NCBI GenBank assembly: GCA_007827375.1 | Contig: VISH01000002.1 | Coordinates: 248,001 to 312,000 of the forward strand | From: Alteromonadaceae bacterium 2753L.S.0a.02 | Lineage (GTDB): Bacteria > Pseudomonadota > Gammaproteobacteria > Pseudomonadales > Cellvibrionaceae | Direction: 5' to 3' | Length of the DNA: 64,000 bases | Shown here: piece by piece, positions 9,200 through 18,063 of the stretch | Numbering within the stretch: the stretch's first letter is position 1 | Layout: each line of letters starts with the position of its first letter | Position numbers and translations under genes: made by a program | The notes under the pieces: model-generated | Told to the model about the DNA's origin: nothing | The model's input: the letters and a program-made list of their open reading frames with translations, nothing else | Databases searched by the model: none

Positions 9200-11047
9200 T
9201 TAGCGGCTGCTGTAATTCCGCGCCACGAGTGAAGTGTTGCCCTGCACTGTAAAACTGCCTCCATCGCTGGCAACAGTAATTACTACACCGTCATCGCCGG
9301 CTTCGTTTGACTCCGTCGTGCTGGGAAACTCGCCATCAGCAACTTCGGCACACAGCGAAGGCTGAGTGGAGTGGCAAACATCGGCACTGTTTTGCGCATT
9401 GGCACCGGATTCTGTCATTAACACCTCACCGCTGTTCACGCCTTCGCTCGCTGCGAGCGCTCGATCCAAAACGGCTGGGTTAACGTGGCCAAAGCTGTTG
9501 TTATCGCCAACACTGAAAATAGTTACCGTGGGGTTAAAGGTGTTGAAAAATGTTTGATTGCTGCTGTGGCTGCTACCGTGATGATTTGCCCGGAGTACAT
9601 CAAGATGACCGCCGTAGTTGTTCAATACAATGGCATCGTTAGCCAGGCAGGTTTCGGTATCGTGGTAGCGATAGCCCCACTGTGAATTGTAATTTTCACC
9701 GGAAGTGTCGCCGCCCACAAACACGTTGAAATCGCCGAGCGATACTATAAAAGCCACACTTAAATCATTCTCAGATGGCCGAATATTGTTGGGGTCGTTG
9801 TAGCGTTGACCGCGCAGTACATATTGTTTACCGCCGAAATAGGTCTTGGGGTCGCAGCCCTTACTGGGGTTGGAGGGCGTTAAACCATCAACCTGAATAA
9901 TGTCGGCAATAATTGGGTTGCCATTCACTGAACCTAAATCAATTTGTGATGTACCCAGTTGCGCTGTGACTGGATTAAAATCCATTTGGCCGTTGGGTGA
10001 TTCCAAATACGCACGCCAATTGCGGTAGGTTTTGCTGCCACCGTTTTGTGGCGAGGGGTTAGGGTTGTTGGCTTTGTAATCGCGGATGATGGTGTTGCCA
10101 ACTGTAAAGTTCAGTTGCTTAACAAGGTAAGCAAAACCGGCGAGAAAGCTTGGGTTGAGCAGATTTTCACCTTCCTGGAAGCTGTTACCGTTTTCATCCA
10201 GTAAATCGCCATTGGCGTCATCCTGAGTTTGAATATATCCAATGTGATCCAGATGAATATGGGAAATCACCACGTAATCCAGGTGAGAACAGTTGGCACC
10301 GTAACGGCTGTGAATGACCTCGGCAACTTTGTCGGCGTCGTTATGGCTGTTCCAATAACTTTCGCCAGCGTCCGCCAACAGTAGTTTTGAGGGAGATGCA
10401 ATAAGCGTGGCGTCGCCCTGGCCAATGTTGATCGACACAACTTCCAACTGCGACGGGTAGTTGCAACTGCTACTGCCGCCGGATGATGAGGATGATGAAC
10501 TCGATGAGGCTGCCGAAGAATTTGCTGTGCTAGGTGTTCCGAAACCTGAGCTGTAACTGGTGGTACTATTTGCCCAATTACTTGAATTGGTGCCGGAAAC
10601 TTGAGTGTCGATGCGTTCCATGGTTGCGCGGTTGGCGCTGTCGCCTGCGTGCCAGGCATCAACTTCGTCGATGAGGGCAGTATTCGCATCACGCAGCTCG
10701 AGATATTCACCACCGTTGTTCATGGCACCGGTGTATATCAAGTTTGCAGGAATACCGGGCACCGAGGTATCGTCGGTGCGTTCCAATAAAAAAAAGCCAT
10801 TGGCGGGAATAGTGCCGGAAAGGCTGATCGAAGGAGTGCCATCACTGCTGGCCAGCGACCAGCCGCTGAGATTGATTGCCGCAGCAGTGGTGTTTTTTAA
10901 TTCCAGCCACTCGTCGTAACTGCTGTTTGTGGTGCCCATCCAGGCGATTTCGTTTATCACAACATCGTGTAACTGGGCGGCAAAGGGTTTACTCATTGCA
11001 AGGGTTAAACCCAGTGGCACTAAAAGATACTTTGAATTTTGTTTCAT
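9200..11047 (-). CDS. Secreted lamin-tail domain plus metallo-beta-lactamase-fold hydrolase with polyserine linker
   Basis: The 615-residue product has a signal peptide (cleavage near residue 24, PFAA). A lamin-tail domain follows (about 25-165), with INEIAWMGTT, YDEWLELKNTT and GEYLELRD. Residues 176-194 are a serine-rich linker. From about 200 it has a metallo-beta-lactamase fold of the ComEC/Rec2 C-terminal type: INIGQGDATLI, then the metal site HIHLDH at 263-268, and a later FNVFVGGDTSG and NHHGSSHSSN. The architecture suggests an extracellular nuclease or other phosphoester hydrolase, but the substrate is not proven. GAGGAG lies just before the ATG. The polyserine linker is a hallmark of Saccharophagus-like secreted enzymes. 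The gene is monocistronic, with a clear terminator. Confidence 0.88.
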   Translation of the reverse strand: MKQNSKYLLVPLGLTLAMSKPFAAQLHDVVINEIAWMGTTNSSYDEWLELKNTTAAAINLSGWSLASSDGTPSISLSGTIPANGFFLLERTDDTSVPGIPANLIYTGAMNNGGEYLELRDANTALIDEVDAWHAGDSANRATMERIDTQVSGTNSSNWANSTTSYSSGFGTPSTANSSAASSSSSSSSSGGSSSCNYPSQLEVVSINIGQGDATLIASPSKLLLADAGESYWNSHNDADKVAEVIHSRYGANCSHLDYVVISHIHLDHIGYIQTQDDANGDLLDENGNSFQEGENLLNPSFLAGFAYLVKQLNFTVGNTIIRDYKANNPNPSPQNGGSKTYRNWRAYLESPNGQMDFNPVTAQLGTSQIDLGSVNGNPIIADIIQVDGLTPSNPSKGCDPKTYFGGKQYVLRGQRYNDPNNIRPSENDLSVAFIVSLGDFNVFVGGDTSGENYNSQWGYRYHDTETCLANDAIVLNNYGGHLDVLRANHHGSSHSSNQTFFNTFNPTVTIFSVGDNNSFGHVNPAVLDRALAASEGVNSGEVLMTESGANAQNSADVCHSTQPSLCAEVADGEFPSTTESNEAGDDGVVITVASDGGSFTVQGNTSLVARNYSSR

Positions 11048-11217
11048 TGCATGCTCCTCGGTGGTTTGCGTGAAATTCGCGGCCCGATTGGAACATGCGC
11101 TTGCGGCAGAAATTTGAGGGTTCTGTGGTATTACGATGAACAGTAGATGAAGTGTTTTTGAACAACAATATCATCTGTCATTGCTTGGGATTGGGTGCCA
11201 ATAAATTGCGAAATAAC

Positions 11218-11251
11218 GCCCTCATAAAACCTGACCGGGTTATATGAGGGC
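11218..11251 (-). terminator. Probable terminator of the OmpA-like gene
   Basis: The arms GCCCTCAT and ATGAGGGC, with further inner pairing (AACC/GGTT), form a hairpin about 30 bases beyond the stop at 11283. On the minus strand it is followed by a short T-containing tract (GTTATTT), so termination is plausible but not perfect. Confidence 0.5.
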
Positions 11252-11282
11252 CGTGCTGGCATGGGGAGTGAAGGCTGTTTTG

Positions 11283-12278
11283 CTACTTGTTTCCCGCAGC
11301 CTCTAAAACCAATTCAACGCGGCGGTTTTTTGCGCGCCCGTCTTCCGTTTGGTTACTCGTTTTGGGTGCTGCGTAAGCAACGCCAATGGGGGTGAGTAAG
11401 TTTTCAGGCACTTTATAGCTGCTGGTGAGTGCTGCGATAACCGATTTGGAGCGCTGCTCTGATAGCACCTGGTTGGATGCAAAACTGCCGTTGTAATCGG
11501 TGTGCCCGACAACCAAATAGCGGCGCGGGTTTGCCAATATATAACCGGCGATGGTTTGCAGCGCGGCCTGGGAGTCTGCTCTAAGCGTGGCTTTGCCATT
11601 ATCGAAATACAGGCCGCTGAGTACCACACTGCCCTGCGCGGCGATGTCCTCGCGCATCTGGGTTTCGCTGAGTGTGATTAATTTCATTTCTTCAGCGGTG
11701 ATAACTTCGTACGCGTACTGAATTTCGTTATCCCATTTCGAGCGACCCAGTAAACACAGGAGATAGTGTTTCTTCTGGTTTTTGGATATTTCTCCAATCA
11801 CAAAGCCATAATCTGCTGCACCGGGGCCGTAGTTGTAACTATTGCCAAGGCCGTAGCGGTACAGATTGGTGATACTTTTTGGGCGCCCGGTGTGCAGCAC
11901 CTGGCGTGGCAAAAATCTGCCGCATTCGTCCTTCCAGCTGCGGCAGCTAAATAGCAGATGAATACCTTTATCTGTAGCAGCTTGATATATCGACTGGTAG
12001 GCCCGGGCGACGGAATTGGTTACTGCTTCGGGTACCGTATAAATTACCAATTGCTGGGCACCGGCAACATCGAGTCGTTCAAACTGGGTTTCATCCTGGT
12101 CGGAATTGGCAGACAGGGGCAGGCTCAGCTCGGCGTAGTCTGAGGTGTAATAGGTGGAAATGTAACTGCCGGGAATTCTACCCAGAATATCGGTATCGGA
12201 ACTGCCGCTAACATCGTCTTTTGCAAAAGCGTTAACAGTTACCAGCACAGCCAGTGTGCAAAGCAGAAAGTTCTTCAT
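11283..12278 (-). CDS. DUF4892-like, OmpA C-terminal domain envelope protein
   Basis: The 331-residue product has a signal peptide ending near residue 19 (NAFAK). Residues about 25-205 resemble the DUF4892 type, with LGRIPGSYISTYY near the start and a cysteine-bearing LLFSCRSWKDECG. Residues about 215-331 are an OmpA/Pal-type peptidoglycan-binding domain, with LYFDNGKATLRADS, VVGHTDYNGS, NQVLSEQRSKSV and GRAKNRRVELVLE. The OmpA part would bind meso-diaminopimelate in the cell wall and hold the protein in the periplasm or at the outer membrane. No membrane barrel is seen. The gene is separate from its neighbours. Confidence 0.85.
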   Translation of the reverse strand: MKNFLLCTLAVLVTVNAFAKDDVSGSSDTDILGRIPGSYISTYYTSDYAELSLPLSANSDQDETQFERLDVAGAQQLVIYTVPEAVTNSVARAYQSIYQAATDKGIHLLFSCRSWKDECGRFLPRQVLHTGRPKSITNLYRYGLGNSYNYGPGAADYGFVIGEISKNQKKHYLLCLLGRSKWDNEIQYAYEVITAEEMKLITLSETQMREDIAAQGSVVLSGLYFDNGKATLRADSQAALQTIAGYILANPRRYLVVGHTDYNGSFASNQVLSEQRSKSVIAALTSSYKVPENLLTPIGVAYAAPKTSNQTEDGRAKNRRVELVLEAAGNK

Positions 12279-12476
12279 AAGCGTAACTCATCGATTTGTG
12301 CATGGAGGGTGTAATAATGCGGTGTTAATTCGCTTGCGTTGGGGGATTCTCAGGCGCGAAAGCGTACAGCGAGTTGAGAAACAACTGTGACACAGGGATT
12401 GGCAGCGTAGCGTGGGTAAAACTGCCCGAAGAGATTTTATTTAGTGAGCTAGTTCACACTCAGAGCTTCCGCATAC

Positions 12477-12803
12477 TTATCGCTTGGTTTTTATCAGCTC
12501 CTGCAGGGCCGCATCACAACTCTGATTAACAATGGGAAGCTTCACCAATTCGGCTCCGGTTAAATAGAACATGTAGCAATGTTTATGCTCCCCGCCTCCC
12601 ACTAGTCGCTTGACATCGTAATTATTGATGATGTGGTACTCGCCGCTTGTCTCCGAGTTTGCTGAATAAATTTTGAGGTAACCGGGCCCCGCATATTCAA
12701 TGCGCTCAAGCGTATTGGGCAGCCTGCCGGCAGTGGCGTATGTGCTAAAAGTGAGCAATAGCAAAGTTAGAGCATACGCCAGTGATTTTGAGTGGATGCA
12801 CAT
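12477..12803 (-). CDS. Unknown small exported protein
   Basis: The 108-residue product begins with a signal peptide (hydrophobic residues about 9-25, ending YATAG). The mature part of about 83 residues contains two cysteines near HKHCYMF and NQSCDAA that could form a disulfide. No family is recognised. It lies between the OmpA-like gene and the terminator of the MFS gene, on the same strand as both, but with wide spacers, so it is probably a separate unit. Confidence 0.6.
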   Translation of the reverse strand: MCIHSKSLAYALTLLLLTFSTYATAGRLPNTLERIEYAGPGYLKIYSANSETSGEYHIINNYDVKRLVGGGEHKHCYMFYLTGAELVKLPIVNQSCDAALQELIKTKR

Positions 12804-12875
12804 TTTCTCTCTACCTCGCTTTGGTTTGTTATCTACCGGTGTTTAAATATGGCCTCAATTTCTCCAGAAAAACAA

Positions 12876-12904
12876 AAGGCCTGATGCGTGTGCAATCAGG
12901 CCTT
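12876..12904 (-). terminator. Rho-independent terminator of the MFS transporter gene
   Basis: The perfect 10-bp arms AAGGCCTGAT and ATCAGGCCTT are separated by nine bases. On the minus strand a run of T residues (TTTTGTTTTT overlapping the arm end) follows. It lies 24 bases past the stop codon at 12928. Confidence 0.85.
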
Positions 12905-12927
12905 GGCAAAACGTTGGTGAGGGTTAA

Positions 12928-14199
12928 TTACGCATGCGCCAGATGACCGTGGTGGTGGTCATCAAGTTCCTCTGTTTCACGCTTGTGAATCGCGCGGCTA
13001 ACAAAGGTGAGGAAGGCTGCGATTACCATTAGTGCCGCAGCCAGGTAGAAAGTGATGTCGGAATTACCGGTTTTATCAATCACCATTCCGTTAATGCGTG
13101 GCAGAATCAGACCACCAACCCCCCAGGCTGTAAACATAATGCCGTAGTTCAAACCAAAGTTTTTGAGGCCAAAATAGTCTTTGGTAACAGAAGGGAAGAG
13201 CGAGAGGTTGGAGCCGTAGTTAGCACCGGCCAGTGCCACCAGAATAAGCAACAAAGCCGCTTGCTGCTGGATGAACACCAGAGAGATCACCACGATAGCC
13301 TGCAACATAAAGAACCCAAACATGGTATTTTGGCGACCGAGTTTGTCGGATACTACCCCGGCCATAACCCGGCCACCGGCGTTACCAATTGCGAGTACTG
13401 CAACGAGCCAGAATGCACCGGCGCCAAGCGCCTGGGTACCCAGACCTTTGGCCACGCCAATAATCATTAAGCCTGTTGCAGAGCCGAAGCAGTACATGGT
13501 CCACAATACCCAGAACTGTGACGTTTTTATCATATCTTTCCAGTCGACATCCACTGAAGCGGGTGCTGCGCTGGCACTGGCCTGGTTAGCCTTTTGTATT
13601 GCGGCATCTTCTTCGGGAACATAACAGGCAGGGGGGTTTTTAATAAGTTGTGACAGTGCTACTACCACGATCAGAAATGCGATACCCAGGTACAGTAAAG
13701 TAGACTGCAACTGGTACAGGCCGAGCATTTTAGTGACCAGCGGTGCAATGTAAACCGAAGCGAGTCCAAAGCCCGCGACAACCAGGCCTGCAATTAAACC
13801 GGTTTTGGATTTGGGGAACCATTTTACAGCGGGTGGAGTGGCAGACGCATAACCAAAGCCCAAGCCAAGACCGGTTACGACACCAAACCCAAATACAAAA
13901 CCGGGTAGGGAATTACCAACCAAGGCTGAAATAATCAGGCCAGAACCCATTAGAACCCCGCCAATGGTGGCGATTACGCGTGGTCCGAGTTTATCTTGCA
14001 GGCGTCCGGCGGGAATCATGGCAACGGCAAATACAAAACAGCAAACTGCGTAGGGCAGGGCTTTATCGGCTGCACTCCAGCCCCAGGCTTCAGGTATTCC
14101 GCCTTTGATGACACTCCATGAATAAAGTATGCCGAGCGCCAGATTAATGCCAATACCGGCCATGGTGACGCGCCATCCGATATTTTTCACTGCATTCAT
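12928..14199 (-). CDS. OFA-type major facilitator transporter
   Basis: The 423-residue protein has about twelve membrane helices and the layout of the oxalate/formate antiporter (OFA) branch of the major facilitator superfamily. The N-terminal half starts GWRVTMAGIGINLALGILYSWSV, with the motif GRLQDKLGPRV between helices 2 and 3. The matching loop in the second half is GVVSDKLGRQNTM. It probably exchanges small carboxylates or a related anion across the inner membrane; the real substrate cannot be told. The C-terminal tail is unusually histidine-rich (DDHHHGHLAHA), which could bind metal. A consensus FNR/Anr site lies 156 bases upstream of the start, which suggests oxygen-dependent control. 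Confidence 0.9.
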   Translation of the reverse strand: MNAVKNIGWRVTMAGIGINLALGILYSWSVIKGGIPEAWGWSAADKALPYAVCCFVFAVAMIPAGRLQDKLGPRVIATIGGVLMGSGLIISALVGNSLPGFVFGFGVVTGLGLGFGYASATPPAVKWFPKSKTGLIAGLVVAGFGLASVYIAPLVTKMLGLYQLQSTLLYLGIAFLIVVVALSQLIKNPPACYVPEEDAAIQKANQASASAAPASVDVDWKDMIKTSQFWVLWTMYCFGSATGLMIIGVAKGLGTQALGAGAFWLVAVLAIGNAGGRVMAGVVSDKLGRQNTMFGFFMLQAIVVISLVFIQQQAALLLILVALAGANYGSNLSLFPSVTKDYFGLKNFGLNYGIMFTAWGVGGLILPRINGMVIDKTGNSDITFYLAAALMVIAAFLTFVSRAIHKRETEELDDHHHGHLAHA

Positions 14200-14625
14200 T
14201 TAGATAGCCTCTTTATTTTTATTTAGGATGAATTTTGAATGCATAATAGGAAGGGCTAGTTAGGCTTACAAACGCTAACTCGCGATCTTTTGATGTTGCG
14301 TAAGTGTTACCGGCAAATTTTATGAGCTGTCGTTTTCTGGCCTGAAAAAGCGATTTGATATTTATCAAAATTTAAAATGAAGCCACTTGTGTACTGAGCA
14401 TTATTCGAAGGAGAAACAAAAATTCTACAATTAAGCTGGTGTGAGGTTGATTCAGGTCAAGTGTATTTGGCGCGTTCTGTAAAATTAAGTGGTAATCAGC
14501 TTTGTAATTAAATTTATTGATGTGTAGCAGATAATAATTCAGCATGTTTATGCAGTGTATTAGAATGCATGGGTGGGTAACAACTGCTGCTTCCCGGTCC
14601 CCGTGTAAGGCGTAATTGATTAACT
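14200..14625. other. Divergent promoter region between MFS and CbiM-like genes
   Basis: This AT-rich 426-base stretch separates two divergent transport genes. It contains the FNR/Anr-type palindrome at 14355-14368 and no open frame worth calling. Confidence 0.6.
14355..14368. promoter_or_regulatory. Consensus FNR/Anr-type binding site
   Basis: The sequence TTGATATTTATCAA matches the FNR/Anr consensus (TTGAT, four bases, ATCAA) in every defined position. It lies 156 bases before the MFS start and 258 bases before the CbiM-like start. The match is seen in the sequence; function is inferred. Confidence 0.6.
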
Positions 14626-15285
14626 ATGAATTTAATGTTGCCGCTTACCGGCATGCTCTTTTGGTTCAGTGGTTTAGTGAGCGCAAGTGTGCTGTTGTGG
14701 GCTGCGCGAACTGCTCCGTGGCGAAAGCTAATGGCGCGCGATGAGCGTCAACATTTGTGGTACGGGGCTATCCTGGTGTTGGGGGTCGTCTGGGCGATAA
14801 TGGGCTTTAGCGTACGCGATATTTTTCGGTTGCACCCCATGCTGGTTACAGTACTCACCTTGGTATTTGGTTTTCGCCTGGCAGTGCTATGCGGTGCTTT
14901 AGCGCTGCTGCTGTCGTTGTTGCTGGGCAGCGGTGCCTGGCAGGCGGGGCCTTTCGCCTGGCTAACCACAGTGGTGTTTCCGGCGGCCCTAACCTACCAG
15001 TTGCTATGGCTTGTGTCGAAAACTCGTGTACAGAATTTATTTTTATACACTCTCGGTGTCGGTTTTGTGGGTGGCTTACTGACACCACTTAGTATCGCTT
15101 CGAGTACACTGCTGTTATTTTGGATATTTCCGCCCCAGTATTTTAACGAGGTGCTAGATAATTTTTATCTGATTCTGTTATTTACGTTTCCCGAAGGCTT
15201 TTTGAATGGCATGCTCACCAGTTCTCTAGCTGTGATGGCACCGCATCTGGTAAAGACCTACGACGACGATTTTTATTTACGTTAG
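14626..15285 (+). CDS. CbiM-like energy-coupling factor transporter permease
   Basis: The 219-residue membrane protein has about six hydrophobic segments and ends with PHLVKTYDDDFYLR, typical of short proteins annotated as ECF-transporter permeases related to CbiM/NikM. The N-terminus lacks the metal-ligand sequence MHIPDG of true cobalt/nickel CbiM, so metal uptake is uncertain. No ATPase (CbiO) or CbiQ gene is nearby. It shares its upstream region, with the FNR/Anr-type box, with the divergent MFS transporter, so the two may be induced together. Membrane topology is confident; substrate is not. Confidence 0.75.
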   Translation: MNLMLPLTGMLFWFSGLVSASVLLWAARTAPWRKLMARDERQHLWYGAILVLGVVWAIMGFSVRDIFRLHPMLVTVLTLVFGFRLAVLCGALALLLSLLLGSGAWQAGPFAWLTTVVFPAALTYQLLWLVSKTRVQNLFLYTLGVGFVGGLLTPLSIASSTLLLFWIFPPQYFNEVLDNFYLILLFTFPEGFLNGMLTSSLAVMAPHLVKTYDDDFYLR

Positions 15286-15335
15286 GGCTAAGCAAACGCG
15301 CATTGGAATATTTTCCCATGCGCGCTGCGATTATT

Positions 15336-17234
15336 TTAATTACATACATCACCATGTAAAACGGGTGCATTCATGGGGATGGTGCTGTCTTTTTCCACAA
15401 GTACGCCAAATTCGGCATACTCACCCGGTGCAATGGTTCGGTTCCATCCAGCGGTATAGGCCGAGTATGGATTGTCGCCAGTAACATTGGCATTCCAGGC
15501 ATTAACAATTCGCTGCCCCGATTCCAGTTCCCAATGCAGTTCCCAGTTTTGAATGGGTAGGCTTTGCTTGTTGCTAATACGTACTAGCGCTACCAAACCG
15601 GTATCCCACTGGCTTTGAATAATAAATTCACACTGGTTAAGGGTTTTTTTGGTGGTGGTACCGAGTGTAAAATCCATTATTGTACCCACCTCACTTACCG
15701 CGACAATCGACAGTCCGGAATCGCTGCCGTCCCACCATCGTGAATTCGGTTCTGAATCTACAGTAAATGCTTCATTGTAGTTTTTGCGAAAGAGATCGCC
15801 GACATTTGCTCCGCGTTGCTGTTCCAAATCGAATTTGGCATCGGCTTGTTCGAGAGAGACCATAAAATGTTGCTCGCGGGTCATTTCGTTGAAGTCGTTG
15901 TTGCCCTGGGTGTCGATATGCCAAATCATTAACCCCTCATCGGGAAGATCCGCATTGCGTCCGGTTTTCGTGCGCGTTTCAATATAAAAAAATTCTGAAC
16001 TGTTATTCGGGTTAAAGTAACGATAGCTTTTATTGGTGTTTGGGGTATGTGAAAGCACGCTATCGGTGGCTTTATTATTGATATCTTCAGCCCAGTCCCA
16101 GCCGGCTAATTCTCTAAAATAAGGATTGGGGGGTACCGGGTTACGACCACCGGCAACCAGGCTACCGCCGGCCATTAATCCGTAGTAACCAATGCCGGTG
16201 GAACCGTAACCGGTATCGCGATCGTAGAGGTCTGGCCAATTGAGTATGAGATGGCCATTTTCGTGGCAGAAGGTTCCAATGGTGAGCTCGTTGCCCATAT
16301 TAGTGATTTGATAGGGGCCGGCAGTTATGCCGTTAGTATCGAAAGGGTCGCTGAGATAACCCTGGTGCGGCCATAAACCTTTCGACCAGGCGGTGTCCAC
16401 ATCGCCGGCATACAACACATTTATGGCTTTTATTTCTCCCCAGCTGGTCACCGTTAGCTGACTAAAATCGAAGCCTGTTGTTTTCAGGTAGCGTAGCCCC
16501 TCGCCGATAAGCTCGCGCGCGCGTAGGCCATAGCTGATGTCTGGATCGGTGTAGTAGCTTTTGGGATATTTTGCCGTGTAATAGGGGGCGACTATATTTC
16601 TGTAATCCAAATCTCCACCGGAAACATCATAAAAGTATTCACGCACTGAGCCGTTGTTATCGAAACCTGTGTAGCCAAAACTATTGAGGTAGTCGTCAAC
16701 ATCCTGCTGCGTGAAGGCCGCTGTTTCATCCGGAAAATTGATGAGCAGAGTGAGCCCCACCACAGCGCCAATCGCAACGGCTCTGGCAACAGGTTCGCTA
16801 GCAAGGGACGACGCGCTCAAGCTCGCGGCGCTTTTAATCGGTGTGCCTAATAGTACTCTGTTATTTTTTACTATCTGTTGGATACGAGCTTTGGGAAGTT
16901 TTATTTGAGGTATTATTCGCGGCACAGACATGGCACTTGTAACGCGCTGCTGTGTGAGCAGTTTGCCGGAATAACGCTGTTTGCTGGCCACGAAACCGTT
17001 GCCATCTGCGGTAAGCGAGGCGTAGCTAATCCAACCGGTGGATGGATCTCGTACCAAGGTGTAGCCATCAAGACTTTCGATGCGTTGGTAATATTCATCG
17101 CCATAGGCGCGTGCAGAAACTTTAGAACCATCCGGTTGTAACAGGCGCACGATATTACCGTTATAAGGTGCAGCTTTAACAAAGGCAGAGAATGCTAAAA
17201 ACATGAAAAATGCAGAATGCAAAATTCTAAACAT
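15336..17234 (-). CDS. Secreted M6-family metalloprotease with C-terminal CBM2-like module
   Basis: The 632-residue enzyme has a signal peptide (MFRILHSAFFMFLAFSAFVKA). A propeptide-like region runs to about residue 150. The zinc peptidase domain resembles M6 immune inhibitor A proteases and carries the motif HENGH at about 324-328, continuing LILNWPDLYD, the usual M6 extension. The last 95 residues form a CBM2-type cellulose-binding module with conserved tryptophans (WDTG, NWELHWEL, NAWNA, GWNRTI) and terminal cysteines. It should therefore be a protease held on plant cell wall or cellulose fibres. I chose the ATG at 17234 because GGAG lies eight bases upstream; the frame extends to 17261. 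Confidence 0.9.
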   Translation of the reverse strand: MFRILHSAFFMFLAFSAFVKAAPYNGNIVRLLQPDGSKVSARAYGDEYYQRIESLDGYTLVRDPSTGWISYASLTADGNGFVASKQRYSGKLLTQQRVTSAMSVPRIIPQIKLPKARIQQIVKNNRVLLGTPIKSAASLSASSLASEPVARAVAIGAVVGLTLLINFPDETAAFTQQDVDDYLNSFGYTGFDNNGSVREYFYDVSGGDLDYRNIVAPYYTAKYPKSYYTDPDISYGLRARELIGEGLRYLKTTGFDFSQLTVTSWGEIKAINVLYAGDVDTAWSKGLWPHQGYLSDPFDTNGITAGPYQITNMGNELTIGTFCHENGHLILNWPDLYDRDTGYGSTGIGYYGLMAGGSLVAGGRNPVPPNPYFRELAGWDWAEDINNKATDSVLSHTPNTNKSYRYFNPNNSSEFFYIETRTKTGRNADLPDEGLMIWHIDTQGNNDFNEMTREQHFMVSLEQADAKFDLEQQRGANVGDLFRKNYNEAFTVDSEPNSRWWDGSDSGLSIVAVSEVGTIMDFTLGTTTKKTLNQCEFIIQSQWDTGLVALVRISNKQSLPIQNWELHWELESGQRIVNAWNANVTGDNPYSAYTAGWNRTIAPGEYAEFGVLVEKDSTIPMNAPVLHGDVCN

Positions 17235-18063
17235 GATTTTACTCCATGAGTTTAAGTGCAAGTACTTTCCCCTTCGGTGTTACCAATTTTAATTACGCAG
17301 CCTCCCAGGTAATCAAAATTCTGGTTTTCGCCATAGAAGAGGAAATCCATTACAAGCCATGTATCCGATTGGAAAACAGAAAATACAGGTGAGCGACTCC
17401 CTGGGGCTCAGTAAGGGCTCCATTAAATCGCGGCGCATTTATACATTGGTCATCCGTTGGAAAGAAAAAAATCAGGAAAAAGGCATGCCCGCTCGCGCTG
17501 TTTAAGCGCAAGATTTCATGATAGTTTTTCAAACCAATAGATTAAATTAGGTATAGATAGGCATAGTGGTCACCAATATTTCTTACATTCTTGTAAATCC
17601 ATAAAAAATGTATCAATAAAAGCAGGTGATCTTGATGAGATTATTTTTGAGGGTCACGCAAGGTATTACATCACCAATTGCAATTTTAGGTGATTGATTG
17701 CGGTTTTAAAGGTTTTTTAACGACTTAACGATAATTAAATTTATTTTTTTAAATTATTTAACATTGGCATTATGATGTGCGACAAAAAATAGTTTTTGGT
17801 GACAAATAATCATAATTATGTTAACAAACGATCGTATGGAGTTTGTAGGAATAAATTAAATGGATGAGAAATTTAACCAGTGCTTTACAATGAATCACTA
17901 TTTCTGGCGGTGCGATAATTTTGTGCGAAATATAAGTGTGCTTTGTTTGCGATGTGCTGCTTGACGTTTTTTAACTTAGAAAAAATTTTATAGCGTAATC
18001 GTTTTGCCTTGCATTTACAGGCCGCGCTCTGTGAGCGTGACCTGTTTCGTTAGAGTGATTTTT
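17235..18063. other. Long AT-rich intergenic region between pectate lyase and M6 protease genes
   Basis: These 829 bases hold no supported gene. The only frame over 60 codons (17350-17532, minus) has no features. The part from 17,560 to 17,960 is very AT-rich. A weak hairpin with CGCTC/GAGCG arms lies near 18025-18040, just after the pectate lyase stop, and could help end transcription. The M6 gene promoter should be at the left end. Confidence 0.5.

Noticed and set aside
11040..11100. GCAAACC sequence suggesting a c-di-GMP riboswitch before the LTD/MBL gene
   Set aside because: Only this short motif fits; the rest of the GEMM fold is absent.
17762..17777. Possible second sigma-54 promoter (TGGCA and TGTGC)
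   Set aside because: The GG to GC spacing is one base too long and the -12 part is poor.
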